A DNA stretch of 64,000 nt, from assembly GCA_015680685.1 (NCBI GenBank), contig MNCI01003606.1:302551-366550 (forward strand), given 5' to 3'. The notes beneath the pieces are model-generated. The model saw nothing but the letters and a program-made list of their open reading frames with translations. It was not told where the DNA came from and made no database searches. The stretch comes from Gnetum montanum (lineage: Eukaryota > Streptophyta > Gnetopsida > Gnetales > Gnetaceae). Position 1 is the first letter of the stretch, and every line of letters begins with the position of its first letter. Positions 46,801-58,024 of the stretch are shown here, in pieces. The position numbers and the translations under genes were made by a program.

Positions 46801-48959
46801 AACCACACACCTCTTGAAGGTAGGATTGAAGACATTGGTATATTTATCAAAATTTCCCTTTAATTGATCAATCAGAATGGTTTTCATTTTTGGGCCTTTG
46901 GAAAATACACCTAATGCAGTTTGACCCACTACCAAGGTTTGATCGTTCCTAATCAAACCTTGGTTACTAGCCCTATACCTACAAGATGTGCATAAAAACC
47001 AACAAGTTAGAAGAAGGGTAAGTAAGCCAAAAACATTAAAACATATAGCAACCATGCTCCCCTATAGACAATACACTATTCTAGGAGTGTTCTGGAATAA
47101 TGTGTGGACTTGGTGTGTCACCATCAGAGTATTATTAACAGTATATAGAGAATACTCTGGCATGCTCTAGATCTTAGATAGGTGACTTGTACTAATGGCA
47201 TCGCTAGTGTCCACCACCTCTCTTGTTGCATAGGTTTTCAAATCATTAGTTATGAGCTTGATGATCAAGTTAGACACCTAGGACAGTAGAGTCTCCACTA
47301 TGATATTGGTCATATCAGAAGCCAAGTGTGAGCATAGCATCACACATAAGTTTTAGAGGAGGTAGGGAATCAATTCCCTTACCCTCAACTGGAACCATAG
47401 GGAGCCCCTCTAGAGAACCAAATTGTGGAGGGGGGTGTTGGCCTTGGGGCGATTGGCCTTGGGGCAGTTGAGGCAGCATAGGATGCCCATCAACTTTACT
47501 ATTATTAGGATGGGCTTTAGAGAAGCCCTGCATAAGAAAAAAATACACACCAATTAAAAAAATTGTTACAATGTTTAGAATAAAACAACAACAACTTCAC
47601 AACACTTAGAATTTCTTGGAAAGGTTGCTAAGTATCCTAACTAGGGGTGAAACTAGCACCTGTAAAAACTCTAGGGTGGTAGCCAAAATTCCTTCAAAAA
47701 TTAAAAAATAAATCTTATCATAGCCTTTAAAACCTTTAAAAATTATATCCAAGTGTAACAATGTTTATAATACCAACAAGAAAATTAAACCACATTCAAG
47801 AAACTTTGCCTTAGTTTAAGCCACAATTACACAACAAGACTTAGAACCTTGAAAATAACCATAGGAAACTCATTACTAAAAATAGCAAAAAACTTTTAAT
47901 AGCCATGAAACCAAATTTAGAGCATTGCTAACATTCCTAGGCATCTCCAAGGGTATGGATCATTGGCAAGAAAAATCATTAAGTGTGCCAATGTTGCCCA
48001 TATCCAAGGGGTAAAATTGTTACAACCAAAACAAACCCTAATTTGGGTAGCCATAATGAAAAATTCATTCCAAATCCAATTTCAGTGATTCCACCACTGT
48101 TGGAATCTTGAAATCATGAAATTTTTATCCATAACTAGAAGTCAAAAATGTATAAACTTTTTTCCAAAAAACATGACCATATTGACATGAACCTAGCCAT
48201 CATCAAAAATCCCCTTTTGCACAAGTTTTGCAAAAACATTTCCAAAAATTCATTTTAGCTCCAAACTAAGTGATTCCATCACTGTTTGAAATCTTACATC
48301 ACATCCTACACAAAAATAGTTTTAAAAATAAAAAACCCCTACTGTTTCTCCAGAAAAAATTCATAAATGTATATGAAAAAATGGAAAATGGCACAAAACA
48401 CAACTATACAACCTAGCCAAAATGTTCATAACTCATTCGTTACAAGCTCAAATTAGATGAAACCATAGGCACTAGAAACCTTAAAAACAATCATAAATAC
48501 TCAAAATATTATAATTTAACAATTTGTAACCAATTTCTTAATAAAAAAATTCATAAGTATGCCTACTTTTTTTTTTGCCAAAACTAGTAAAAAACACATA
48601 CAAAACATCAAAACCTAATTTAAAATTCACATAGAATGAAGCCTAAATGACTGAATAGCCTTAGAAATGTGTAAGGATCACCAAAATAGGGGGTGGGAGT
48701 TTATCAAAATTATATATTACTAAACATAATGGCCTAGATCTAGAAAAATGCTCCCATCCCAAACTAGAAAAACACCAAAAACAACCAGAACACAATAGAA
48801 ATGGCTAACAATGGCCTACCTTGGAATGACCGTAGATGAATCTTAAATAAAAATAGGCCAAGGTAGGTGGGAGATCCCATGGGCTACTATGTCTACCTCC
48901 TCAATGATTGGGTTCTTACTATTGTTGCCTCTCCTCTTCTTAGTTTTAGTGATTAACAT
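43818..48959 (-). pseudogene. antisense spliced gene of eight exons carried by copy B, homologous to that of copy A
   Basis: Proposed exons: 48897-48959 (MLITKTKKRRG, basic start), about 47053-47527, 46698-46978, 45487-46537, 45162 to about 45400, 44937-45060, 44003-44826 and 43818-43895. Acceptors include TTATGCAG, ATCTTGTAG, TTTCAAG and TGTTTTAG; donors include AAAG/GTAAGA, ATTG/GTAAGA and CAG/GTACAT. Shared protein blocks with copy A are FQNTPRIVYC (A: FQNPPGTFYY), TLVVGQTALGVFSKG (A: TLALAQMALQEFSS), FVPIIEMLNLINSFD (A: SVPTIEMLSLANSFS) and MDLISQKAKD (A: MDLLAQKNQD). The KDYY block, LPKLPTKVENV (A: VPELPPKVAKE) and a C-terminal Gly/Asp-rich tail are also shared. Exon 5 is Glu/His/Lys/Ala-rich where A has Glu repeats. 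Stops are mainly TAG. Function unknown. Confidence 0.72.
47560..48890 (-). other. intron 1 of the copy B antisense gene
   Basis: AT-rich, non-coding, between the basic first exon and the GFSKAHPN exon. Unlike intron 1 of copy A it lacks the TAGCATAGC words. Confidence 0.5.
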
Positions 48960-49222
48960 TGAGTAAAGATTGAAAAATTGATGAATGAGAGCTCGAATGA
49001 TGCCTTGAAAGGACATCTAAAGTAGCCATGTCAAGGATGATAAGTTATTGGAAGTAAGATCTCTACTAGATCTCTGATCCAATGTGTTATAGGAGAGAAT
49101 GGATGTTGTTTTTGATTCTTGGAAAAAATCATACATAAAAGCTAGATCTAAACCTAGGCATCCTCTTGCATGCTTCCATTGCCAATTCTAGACATTAAAA
49201 CTCATGATGCATTATAAATACA

Positions 49223-49680
49223 TGTTAATATTTTGATATGTCAAAACATTAAGGAAAATGAAGAATATAGGATGTTGTGGAGTGTGACGCTTTTGTAGGG
49301 CTTGAAGGAGCAAAGTAAAGAACATAAGAACCTATTGGACATGAATGAAGACTTAAGGAATGAGAGCTATAATGAAATGTCAAAGTGAAGTCTACAAGGA
49401 CTTAAGAGGGAGCAAGAACAAAGATGAAGTCTATAGTAAAATGAAGAAGTTCCCAAGATTAGAAATGAACCATATCAAGGAAAGAAAGCCTTAGGAAGCA
49501 AATCCCAAAAGCTAAGAAGACATCTACAAGAAGCAGAAGATGTCTTAACTTAGACATAGATGAAGTAGAGAAAATGTCTAGCAACAATAGTATATGTCTA
49601 CTATCTAGAGAAGATGTGATGTCTACTATCTAGAGAAGATGTGATGTCTACTATCGGATACTCAATATTAGGCCCCTAGC
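49223..49680 (+). repeat. Copia LTR fragment (5' part of LTR family 2)
   Basis: Starts TGTTAATATTTTGATATGTC and follows 52464-52860 closely (TCAAAACATTAAG, GAAGAATATAGGATGTTGTG, GAGCAA, CCATATCAAGG). It then breaks off after three tandem GATGTCTACTATC units (49587-49656), where Gypsy LTR-like DNA takes over. Confidence 0.8.
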
Positions 49681-49684
49681 TGCG

Positions 49685-50375
49685 ATGTTAGATATCTAAC
49701 ATCATGGGGTATACACCGGCCTATAAATATAGCACTTAGACCCATGGTTTGGACATTATTTTCAATAAATTTGCATCAGTTTTTCATAGGTTTTTCAATA
49801 GAGTAGCCAAACTCTTGTACTTGTATTCCATAATTTTAGAGAATAGTCAATGAGTGCCTATAGAGTGGATCTAAGTCAGTTGTATGAAGTCTTATTTGAT
49901 TGGCANAAATAGTCAATGAGTGCCTATAGAGTGGATCTAAGTCAGTTGTATGAAGTATTATTTGATTGGCAATGTACCTGGACATATTCCATGAACAACA
50001 ATAAGATTGAGATTGATTCTTATTCATTACAGCACTTTGACTTAGATTAGATTTACTTTCCATGCAAGTTACTTTTCATGTACTTAGTTAATATTTACAT
50101 TTTCATGCACGTTAATTGATTAGGCACATAAGTATGATCACTTTGAGCATGCATATGACTCTTGGTAATTCCAGCAACACTTAACATTTGGTAACCTAGC
50201 AGCATTATATGTGTTTAGGATGTGCATGAGAGGTGGGATTGGATACTTATTATAGAGTAGTTGATTATTAATTAGCAATTAGATTAGTTGAATTGATTAT
50301 AAATTTAGTTTCAACCTATTGTTAATCATAGAAAAATAAAATATAAAATAATAAAAATCATATGCCTCACTCTAG
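49685..50375 (+). mobile_element. Gypsy LTR-like segment inside the Copia element
   Basis: Has a TATA box CTATAAATATAGC (49721-49733). Its 50150-50190 region is the reverse complement of the TTGGGATTACCAAG...TGCTCAAAG motif in the minus LTRs at 26158 and 30942, so it is the same LTR group in plus orientation. A single N at 49905 separates two nearly identical 65-bp segments. Confidence 0.55.
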
Positions 50376-50544
50376 ACTAAACCATGCATGATAAAGCTAC
50401 CACTAGTCCAAGTGGGAAGATAATGAACTGTGAGCAAGGCATAGTGATCTAGATGCCACAACTAGTCCCATCCATAAAATTCAACCGAATTGTGTGTGAA
50501 CGTATGTGGTTCGTATGGATGGGCATAGGGGTACCTTGCCACTC

Positions 50545-52200
50545 ATCACTAGGGTACCTAGACTTACTAAAATTCACTCTCTTCACAATGTTATTGGGGA
50601 AGTTCATGATGGCATTTGCACTAGAAATTAAACCAAATAATTTTGTGCCTATTCAACTTATGTCTCACAACTTGAGCCCAAAAATTTTAAAGAAGCTGAA
50701 GGTGAAGAAGGTTGGATCTTTGCTATGCAAGATGAGTTAAATCAATTTGCTACAAATGATGTATGGGAATTGATACAAAGACTAGATCAAAAATCCATTA
50801 TTGGGACAAAATATATCTTTAGAAAGAAATATAATGAAGAAGGAACTATTATAAAAAACAATGCTAGATTAGTTGACAAAGGATACAATCAATAGGAAGG
50901 GATTGATTTTGATGAAACTTTTGCTCCTATTGCTAGACTTGAATCTATTAGACTCCTTTTGGCTTATGCTAGTAGTTGAAAAATTAAGCTATATCAAATG
51001 GGTGTAAAAAGTTCCTTTCTCAATGAAACCATATAAGAAGAAGTTTACATTGATAAACCAAAAGGTTTTATAGATCCCATCAAACTTGATCATGTTTACA
51101 AACTCAAGAGGAATCTCTATGACCTCAAACAAGCTCCCAGAGCTTGGTATGAAAGACTTTCTCAACATCTCATATCAAATGGTTTTGAAAGAGGTAAGGT
51201 TAATGTTACTTTGTTTCTTAGAAGGGAAGGTAGTGATCTTCTTATTACTCAAATTTATGTTGATGATACTATTTTTCGTGCTACTAATGATACTCTTTGC
51301 AAGAAATTTTTAGATCTTATGCAAGCTGAGTTCAAAATGAGCATGATGGGAGAATTGAAAACTTTTCTTGGATTTCAAATCAATCAATCTAGAAAAAGTA
51401 CTTTCATTTTTCAAATAAAATATGTCAAATATTTGCTTCTCAAGTTTAAAATAGTTGATGTGAAGGTAAAAAATACTTCCATGGTTGTAAATTTTAAACT
51501 TACAATGGATGATCAAGGTAAGCCAGTTGATCATAAGCTTCATAGAAGCATGATAGGTAGTCTACTTTACTTAACTACTAGTAGAACAAACATTGGTTTA
51601 AGTGTTGGAATGTATGCTCAATACTAGGCCAACCTAAAAGAATCTCATTATAAGGTAGTTAAATGAACATTTCATTATTTAAAAGGTACTACTAACTAGG
51701 GCCTTTGGTATCCAAAGGACTCCTCTCTAGATCTCATTGGCCATTGTGATGCAGATTGGAAAGAGTGTTTGGATGATCATCATAGTACTAGTGGAAATTT
51801 CCTTTTTCTAGGATGAATCCTTGTCTCTTGGACTACCAAAAAGAAAACCTCTATAGCACTTTCTACAGTGGAAGCTATATATATCTCAACTGGAAGTTGT
51901 GCTTAGCTTCTATGGATGAAGGAAATGGTTAAAGATCCAAGTGTCCAATCACAATTTATACTTATCTTTTGTGACAACAAAAATGCCATTAATATGACTA
52001 AAAATCCTATTCAACATTCTTGCACAAGGCACATTGAAATTCATCATCACTTTATACGTGAAATACTCAATGGGGACATGTAAAACTAGAGTTCATTGGT
52101 GCTTCCAATCAAATAGCTGATGCTTTCACAAAACCCCTTGACAAATGACACTTAACTTTCCTATGTAAAGATATGGGAATAGGACCTTGTCCTATCTAGT
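50545..52200 (+). pseudogene. pol: Ty1/Copia pol remnant: reverse transcriptase and RNase H
   Basis: Clear Copia order: a pre-RT region about 50545-50680; EPKNFKEAEGEEGW, AMQDELNQFATNDVWEL, IIGTKYIFRKKYNEEG, DETFAPIARLESIRLLLAYA, SSFLNET and LKQAPRAWYERLSQ. The active site QIYVDDTIF follows (YVDD at 51256-51267), then MSMMGELKTFLGFQI and MIGSLLYLTTSRTNIG. RNase H has HCDADW, STSGNFLFLG, ALSTVEAIYIS, CDNKNAINMTKNP and HIEIHHHFIRE. The RT active site is intact, but a dozen stops (for example TAG at 50895, TAG near 51627) kill the ORF. Gag, protease and integrase are absent upstream, replaced by the Gypsy LTR-like segment. The style is close to the SIRE/Tork side of Copia. The polypurine tract and 3' LTR follow. 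Confidence 0.92.
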
Positions 52201-52449
52201 AAGTTCTCTTGCTCTTGTATCTTAAAATTAAAACAAAAAACAAAAAAAAATAAACAAATCTTGGTAATTTTTTCTCTTGCACCTATTTAGGGAAAGTTCT
52301 ACTTCATTTATTTTTACTATTGTCCAAAAAGGAGGAGAATTTTTTAGATGCTTTTTGCTAACTTGGGAAATTTTGAGGATATCTGACTTATATGACTAGG
52401 GATATTTCAAGAGTCCAATAACCCATTTTCTTAATTTTTGAACATCACT

Positions 52450-52463
52450 AAAATGGAGGAGAT
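52450..52463 (+). other. Copia polypurine tract
   Basis: AAAATGGAGGAGAT immediately before the TGTTGACC start of the 3' LTR. Confidence 0.82.
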
Positions 52464-53602
52464 TGTTGACCTTTTGGCATGTCAAAACATTAAGAAAAAT
52501 GAAGAATATAGGATGTTGTGGAGTGTGGTGCTTTTCCAAGTCTTGAAGGAGCAAAGTGGAGACCACAAGGACCTACCAAATATGACTAAAGACTCAAGGA
52601 ATGAGAGCTATAATGAGATGTCAAATTGAATTTTGCAAGGACTTAAGAGGGAGCAAGGACAAAGATGAAGCCTACAGAAAAATGAAGAAGTTTCCAAGAT
52701 CAGGGATGAACCATATCAAGGAATAGAAGCCTCAGGAAGCAAAGCCTAGAAGCTAAGAAGATGTCTACAAGAAGAAGAAGACATCTTGGCTAAGACATAG
52801 ATGAAGTAAAGAAGATGTCTACTATCTAGAGAATGCATCTACATGTAGATGTCTCCTAGCAGATGTCTCCCTTGTGAGAAATATCACTTAGAATGTAGGT
52901 CTAATGTAGAGAGACGTGTCAATCTCAAAGAAGACATCTTAAGTGATCATTAGATAGTTGTTGCACGAATTTTGAGGTGATTTTGAAAAACATTAAGGCT
53001 ATAAGAAGACTTCATTCTCTTGGGGAATGTGCAAGTGTTGAATGCAAGTAAGTGTCAACATCAAGCAATCATTGTGCATATCATTCTATTGTATTTATGT
53101 GCCTCATTGTACTATCTTTTATGCTATTGTATTGTACCTCAAAGTGAAAGGATCAATAAAATAGTTGCATCCTTTCCTTGTAATTCTTATTTCTCATTTA
53201 TTGTCCTATGGGGTTGATGTGCTCTTGCGAGAAGGCATTGTTCTTGAGCTTGATGGGATCTTGTGGGATTGAGTGTTGGTATAGCACCACAACATTCTGA
53301 AGTAGAGCTTAAGTTGTAAAGGTTGTGGGATCCTAGAAACCATATTCTAAGCTTTTTGAGACCTTACAAGATTAAGTGGATTTGCAGTATTGAATCACTT
53401 CAAAATGGAGATTAGAGCTATATATTGTGTGGTATCCTTCAAATCACATTTTGAGAGGAACAACGTTTGGAGGTGTGCAATCAATCTACCCACTGATTGT
53501 GGACTACCCAAGTTGGGTAACCATGTTAAAATTGGTTGTTTTCATTATGGCTAAAAATTATAATTTGGGGAACTTATTCATCCCCCCTTCAAAGTTTTAT
53601 GA
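52464..53602 (+). repeat. Copia 3' LTR (LTR family 2)
   Basis: Begins TGTTGACCTTTTGGCATGTC. It contains AGATGTCT repeats (52760-52940) and the conserved CTACCCAAGTTGGGTAAC palindromic stretch near the end, and stops after GGGGAACTTATTCATCCC. About 1.14 kb, the same size as the minus copy at 55843-56986. Confidence 0.83.
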
Positions 53603-53605
53603 TCA

Positions 53606-54123
53606 TCAATGCAAAGGGGGAAAATTCTAGTGAATGTTGGGGAAGGTGGGAGTTAGCATCAAAATTCAACAATTTGAATTTTTTGGTGGACCTCACTAAA
53701 TGCATCCCTAGTATGATGGGTTTCAAACTTGAAAACCTCTTCTACACTAAGGTTTTAACTCCTTGAAACTCATATAACCACTCTTAAGCCTTATCCCCCT
53801 CACCCACACTAGGTAGCATGGATCTAATGTGGATCCTTATATTTTGCATTCCATGATGAAGCAACCTTACCTCTCCTACCATTTTTTTGGTAGCTACAAT
53901 TGACACACGTAATTCCTAAACCTCAATAGAGGGTAAAACCTTAATGAAACTTGCCTCTTTGGGCAACAATGCTAGAGAAACACTAGCCTAGAATTGTCCA
54001 AGGGGGTATGACATCCATACTCATCCTCTGGTGTCCACCAAGCCTTAGTTCAAGCCAAAGGTGGGCTCACATAGCCTTAAACCTTGGTAGCCATACTCGG
54101 AAACTTCAAAACATTGTCAAACC
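53606..54123. other. copy B tail between the Copia insertion and the 3' LTR
   Basis: No gene was recognised. It is taken as the non-coding stretch preceding the 3' LTR, as in copy A. Confidence 0.35.
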
Positions 54124-55075
54124 TGAAACACCGTTAAAATTTTGAGGCCTTGGCGGTTCAGCAAATGGCTAGTGATCTAGACAAAGGGTTGCAACAAAGC
54201 ACGGTGCAGCAAGTTCCTTTTCAATTAAAGGTCTATCCCACCACACCGCGTAGCATAGTACAAGCAAATTCCAGAAGACGAAGCGAAGCGATGGCTGCAT
54301 GGTAGCAAAACTTCCAACTTTGCAAGTTATCTGTTTCAAAAATCTTAATTTTTGGCAAATTACGCTGTATTATGCTGCATAGCATAACATCATGTTATGC
54401 ATCATAATGTCAAGAAACAGTACGCCGCAAACATCAAGGACGACAAATGCACAAGGCTTCAACAAACACTTTGTTTTTCTTTACAGATGCACTATTTTAT
54501 GACGGACTACGCTGTGAAGCATAATCTAGTGCAGCGCAGTGTAAGCATGGGCAATGGTGGCTTAATACAAGTAGCAACAGTCTGTACGATGCGATATGCT
54601 CTCTAGCGTGTCGTTGCATAACCCCTGTTGCCAAATTCCCAGTTTACGATGCATTACGCTTTAGTGCGTAAGGAAGTATGGTGTCGTAAGCTTCAGCAAC
54701 CACAACATCAAGTCAATGGCATCTTGTAGGTTCAGGACACACGTCATCTAAACTGTGTTTTGCTCCTAACCCTAACCTTATAAATGCCTCAGTTGATGAA
54801 GATCAAAAGAGAGGTTGGCAAAAAAATTTCTTGGTGGGCTGGCAAAATTTTTCTTTCAAGGTTGGCAAAAGAGCAAAAGAGAATCAACAATCGGGAGAAC
54901 GTCGGAGGTGATTGATAAGAATTCTTGATCAGAAACAATCGGCTACTGGATATTCTCCCACGGGTCTGACTTCCTTGTGCCTAGATTGGCTAGATCAAGG
55001 TAGATCGATCCTCGCTTGTTTCATCTTTACATAACTTTCTTGTTACTGGCATATGCTTCGTCCAAACCGAACCCT
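54124..55075 (+). repeat. LTR of the copy A family, probable 3' LTR of copy B
   Basis: Starts TGAAACACCGTTAAAATTTT, has TTATAAATGCCTC (about 54778) where copy A has CTATAAATACCTC, and carries the same kind of GCTGCATAGCATAAC/ATGTTATGCATCAT inverted words (54360-54410). GGTTGGCAAAA units follow the TATA box as GGTTGGCTTTT units do in copy A. The right end is uncertain, just before Copia gag similarity resumes. Confidence 0.6.
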
Positions 55076-55079
55076 ACCT

Positions 55080-55832
55080 GAAATTGTTGTATCAACTTTC
55101 TTTTGAGAAAGTCAATCTCTTCTTCATTGCTCTCATCATGCTCATTGAGATCCTTTTCCTTGGAGATAGCCTTTTGAGTGATGGGGTTTTCTTGGATAGC
55201 TCCTTTGCTTATGAGATTTATTTCATATGCAATGACAGTACTTTGATGCTATTGAAATTTCAGAGTTGAAACATCTTTGATTGCTTCCATGGTCATGACC
55301 TTTGGTATGAACTATGAATAAAATGTTCTAACATCACTCTTTGACAAATATTTACCAGTACTTATAATGGCTATAACAATATCATTTTATCTAGAAAAGT
55401 AATTTTTTATTTTCTCACATTCTCTCATTTAAAGCTTATCATATTCACTTTTCAAAACTAATAATTTAGATTGTATCATAATAGAGGTTCCTTCATAAGT
55501 AGCTTCTAATGTTTGCCAAATGTTTTTGGCCGTTTTACAACTTACCAATCTATTAAACTCAAATTTATTCAAAGTGCAATATAAACAATTTTTTGGCTTT
55601 TGAGTCAAAAATAAACTTATCTTTATCTTCTTGTGTCCATTTTTTGTGGGGTTTGATGGTTCTAGTGGAGCTATCCCAAACTTTGAACTCCATAGATTTG
55701 AAGAATTCTTGCATCCTAGCCTTCCAATAGGCAAATTCAAATCCATAAAACATGGATGGCTTTGTATAAGATATTCCCTCCATTGTTCACTCTTGAAGTT
55801 GATGATGAAGAATAGTACCAAGTTTTGATACC
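55080..55832 (-). pseudogene. gag: Ty1/Copia gag remnant (UBN2-type)
   Basis: The minus frame begins just inside the LTR: FYGFEFAYWKARMQEFFKS, WTQEDKDKFIFDSKAKKLF and FNRLVSCKTAKNIWQTLEATYEG, then SEYDKL, FSR-NDIV and DVSTLKFQ further down. This is the gag_pre/UBN2 pattern of Copia gag (F-YWK-RM, A-K-W--L---YEG). Stops and frameshifts break it. It fades into the LTR of copy B near 55080, consistent with copy B having inserted in or beside it. Confidence 0.8.
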
Positions 55833-55833
55833 A
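55822..55833 (-). other. Copia primer-binding site (initiator tRNA-Met type)
   Basis: On the minus strand TGGTATCAAAAC lies about ten bases inside the LTR end. TGGTATC is the start of the usual PBS complementary to the 3' end of plant tRNA-iMet. Confidence 0.78.
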
Positions 55834-55842
55834 CTTGAGGAT

Positions 55843-56986
55843 TGTTGAACTTAGAAGGGAGACATGAATAAGTTCCCCAAATTAAAAATTCACTGAGACA
55901 AAGCACACACACCAAATTTAACCTAGTTATCCAACTTGGGTAGTCCACACTTAGAGGATAGTTCACTAGCACACCTCTAGAATTTGTTGCTCTCAAATGT
56001 GATTTAAAGAGTATCACATCCTATACAAGCTCTAAGCTCCATTCTAGAGTGATTTGACACCACAAATCCACTCAACCCTGCAAGGTCCTGAAAAGATTAG
56101 AAATGTGATTTTCAAGATCCCACAACCTTTACAACTTGAGCTTCGATGCAGAGTGTTATGGCACTACACCAATACTCAATCCCTTAGGATCCCAACAAGA
56201 TCAAGCAAGATGCCTTCCCACAAGAAGCACATCAAGCTTGCAAGGTAACAAAAGAGAACAAACATTACAAGAAATGAATGCAACTAAGTTTGCTAATCCT
56301 TATACTTTGAGGTACAGGTCACTTTGACCAATTACAATAGGCAAAGGATAGTACAATGAGGAACAATAGTAAGAGAATGATGATTATAATGATTGCTTGA
56401 TAATTACACTTGAAAGTACATAATGCTTTCACATTTTCCAATGGAATAAAGTCTTCTTATAGCTAATATGTTTTTGAAATCACCTTGAAATTTGTGCAAC
56501 AATTATCTAATAGTTACTAGAGACATCTTCTTCAAGGCTGAGACATCTTTCTACTTCAGAACTTCATTTACAAGAGATGTCTTTTCTTTAGGAAAGATGT
56601 CTTTGTAGAGACATCTTCAAGAAGATGTCTTTCTTACCAGAAAGATGTTTGCTATTTTTTTCAAAGACATCTTTGTCTAAGAAACCTTCAATTTAGCCAA
56701 GATGTCTACTATTTCTTGGAGATGTATTTTTTCAACTTCCTTTATAGTAGCCAAGAAATCTACTATTCTTTGAAGATGTTTGTCTTTGGCACTTGAAATC
56801 TTTGTTCCTTGTCCTTGCTTTTGAACTTCCTCATGCTCCACAAATTCTTGATGATGTCAATTTTTCTTGTGATTCCTTGAGCTCTATGAAGTCTTTATCC
56901 ATGATCTTGTCCTGTAAACACAACATCACACAAACATCCTTTGTTCACCATTTTCCTTAAGGTTTTACAATACCAAAAGATCAACG
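55843..56986 (-). repeat. Copia 5' LTR, minus orientation (LTR family 2)
   Basis: 1.14 kb, matching the LTR at 52464-53602 reversed and ending in an almost exact terminal repeat (TTGTACTTAGAAGG-like end; TCTTTTGGTATTGTAAAACC start on the minus strand). AGATGTCTTTCT/AGACATCTT repeats lie at 56515-56720. The flanks give no clear target duplication with 36291-37368, so I cannot prove the two are ends of one element. Confidence 0.8.
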
Positions 56987-58024
56987 ACTTTGTCATTATT
57001 TTTTTATACATATTCTTGTAGATTTTCAATAAAATATATGAAATAAAGTAAGATGTAGTCCCAATAAGATGAATATTACTCTATGTTATCATGTCATAAG
57101 GGACTAATTACCTATATAGTGAGACCATGACATCCATTGACTAATTCCAACAATAAGAGGTTCTTAACATAGCCACAATGATATTCTTCTCATAATAAAA
57201 CCAAGAATAAGCTTATGATCATGATGCCTAGAAAAAAGAGTGAATAACCAAGTGGGAATAAAAAGGGTATGACATTAAGGGGATTTGTGGATTCTCTATG
57301 ATTACTATTGTAAGTTCTATCTAGTTTCCAAAAATGTATTATTCTCTTAAGTTCTGACGATAAAATGAAAGTAAAAGTATAATAAGTTCTACCTTACCAT
57401 ATCACTAAAAATACATATTACCCAGCCTAAAGGTAGACAACTTCTTAGAAATCTGAAAAAAATTAAAAAATGTGCTACTAATAGCACTTTTTCCTTAAAT
57501 GACATTTCCAAGTGGTAATACACCTTGCAATAGTGATAGTCTTATGGTTGTGAAGTCTAGGAATGAAACAATGCAATGTCACTGGAGAGGTATGGACTTG
57601 GTTTAAATCCTGGACAAAAAGGCTAATGATTACTTTAACCACAAATTACACACAAGAATTCACTATGCCTATGGTAAGATACCTCATGTCCTAGTTTTAG
57701 TAATCACTTCTACAGTCTATTTCGTCTCATTGTATATTCAATCATAACTCTATGATATTGTATAATATAGTGTTATTTTCCCAATCTAGTGATACTAACA
57801 TTTGTATTTTGCTAGATAGGTATGTCTTAGATTCAACTCCTTGAGTACCTATGGACACTTTTAGGTGTTGTTATACAAGTGTAGTAAGGGTTAAAGTCTA
57901 CTTTGAGGAGGACTCACTTTTATAACTATTTTATCTCATACTTGGCAAGAAGTTCCACATCATCTTATGCCTTGTAAACTAATGCAAACTCAATACATAA
58001 TTCCCATACCATTCTAGAATCTAT
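56987..58024. other. AT-rich interval, no recognised feature
   Basis: No coding frame or transposon motif was identified on either strand before the copy C LTR begins. Confidence 0.4.

Larger units (their letters stand above)
38510..55075 (+). mobile_element. copy B: second non-autonomous Gypsy of the copy A family, interrupted by a Copia insertion
   Basis: Runs from a priming site (38512) through gag, protease, repeat block and antisense gene. It is interrupted by Copia DNA (49223-53605) and ends in an LTR starting TGAAACACCGTTAAAATTTT at 54124. The 5' LTR was not recognised; DNA before the priming site does not resemble the 3' LTR, so it may be lost or replaced. Limits are approximate. Confidence 0.62.

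Noticed and set aside
55631-55828. Plus-strand frame near the Copia LTR
   Set aside because: Complement of the Copia gag frame, which has UBN2-type motifs and a priming site at the right place.
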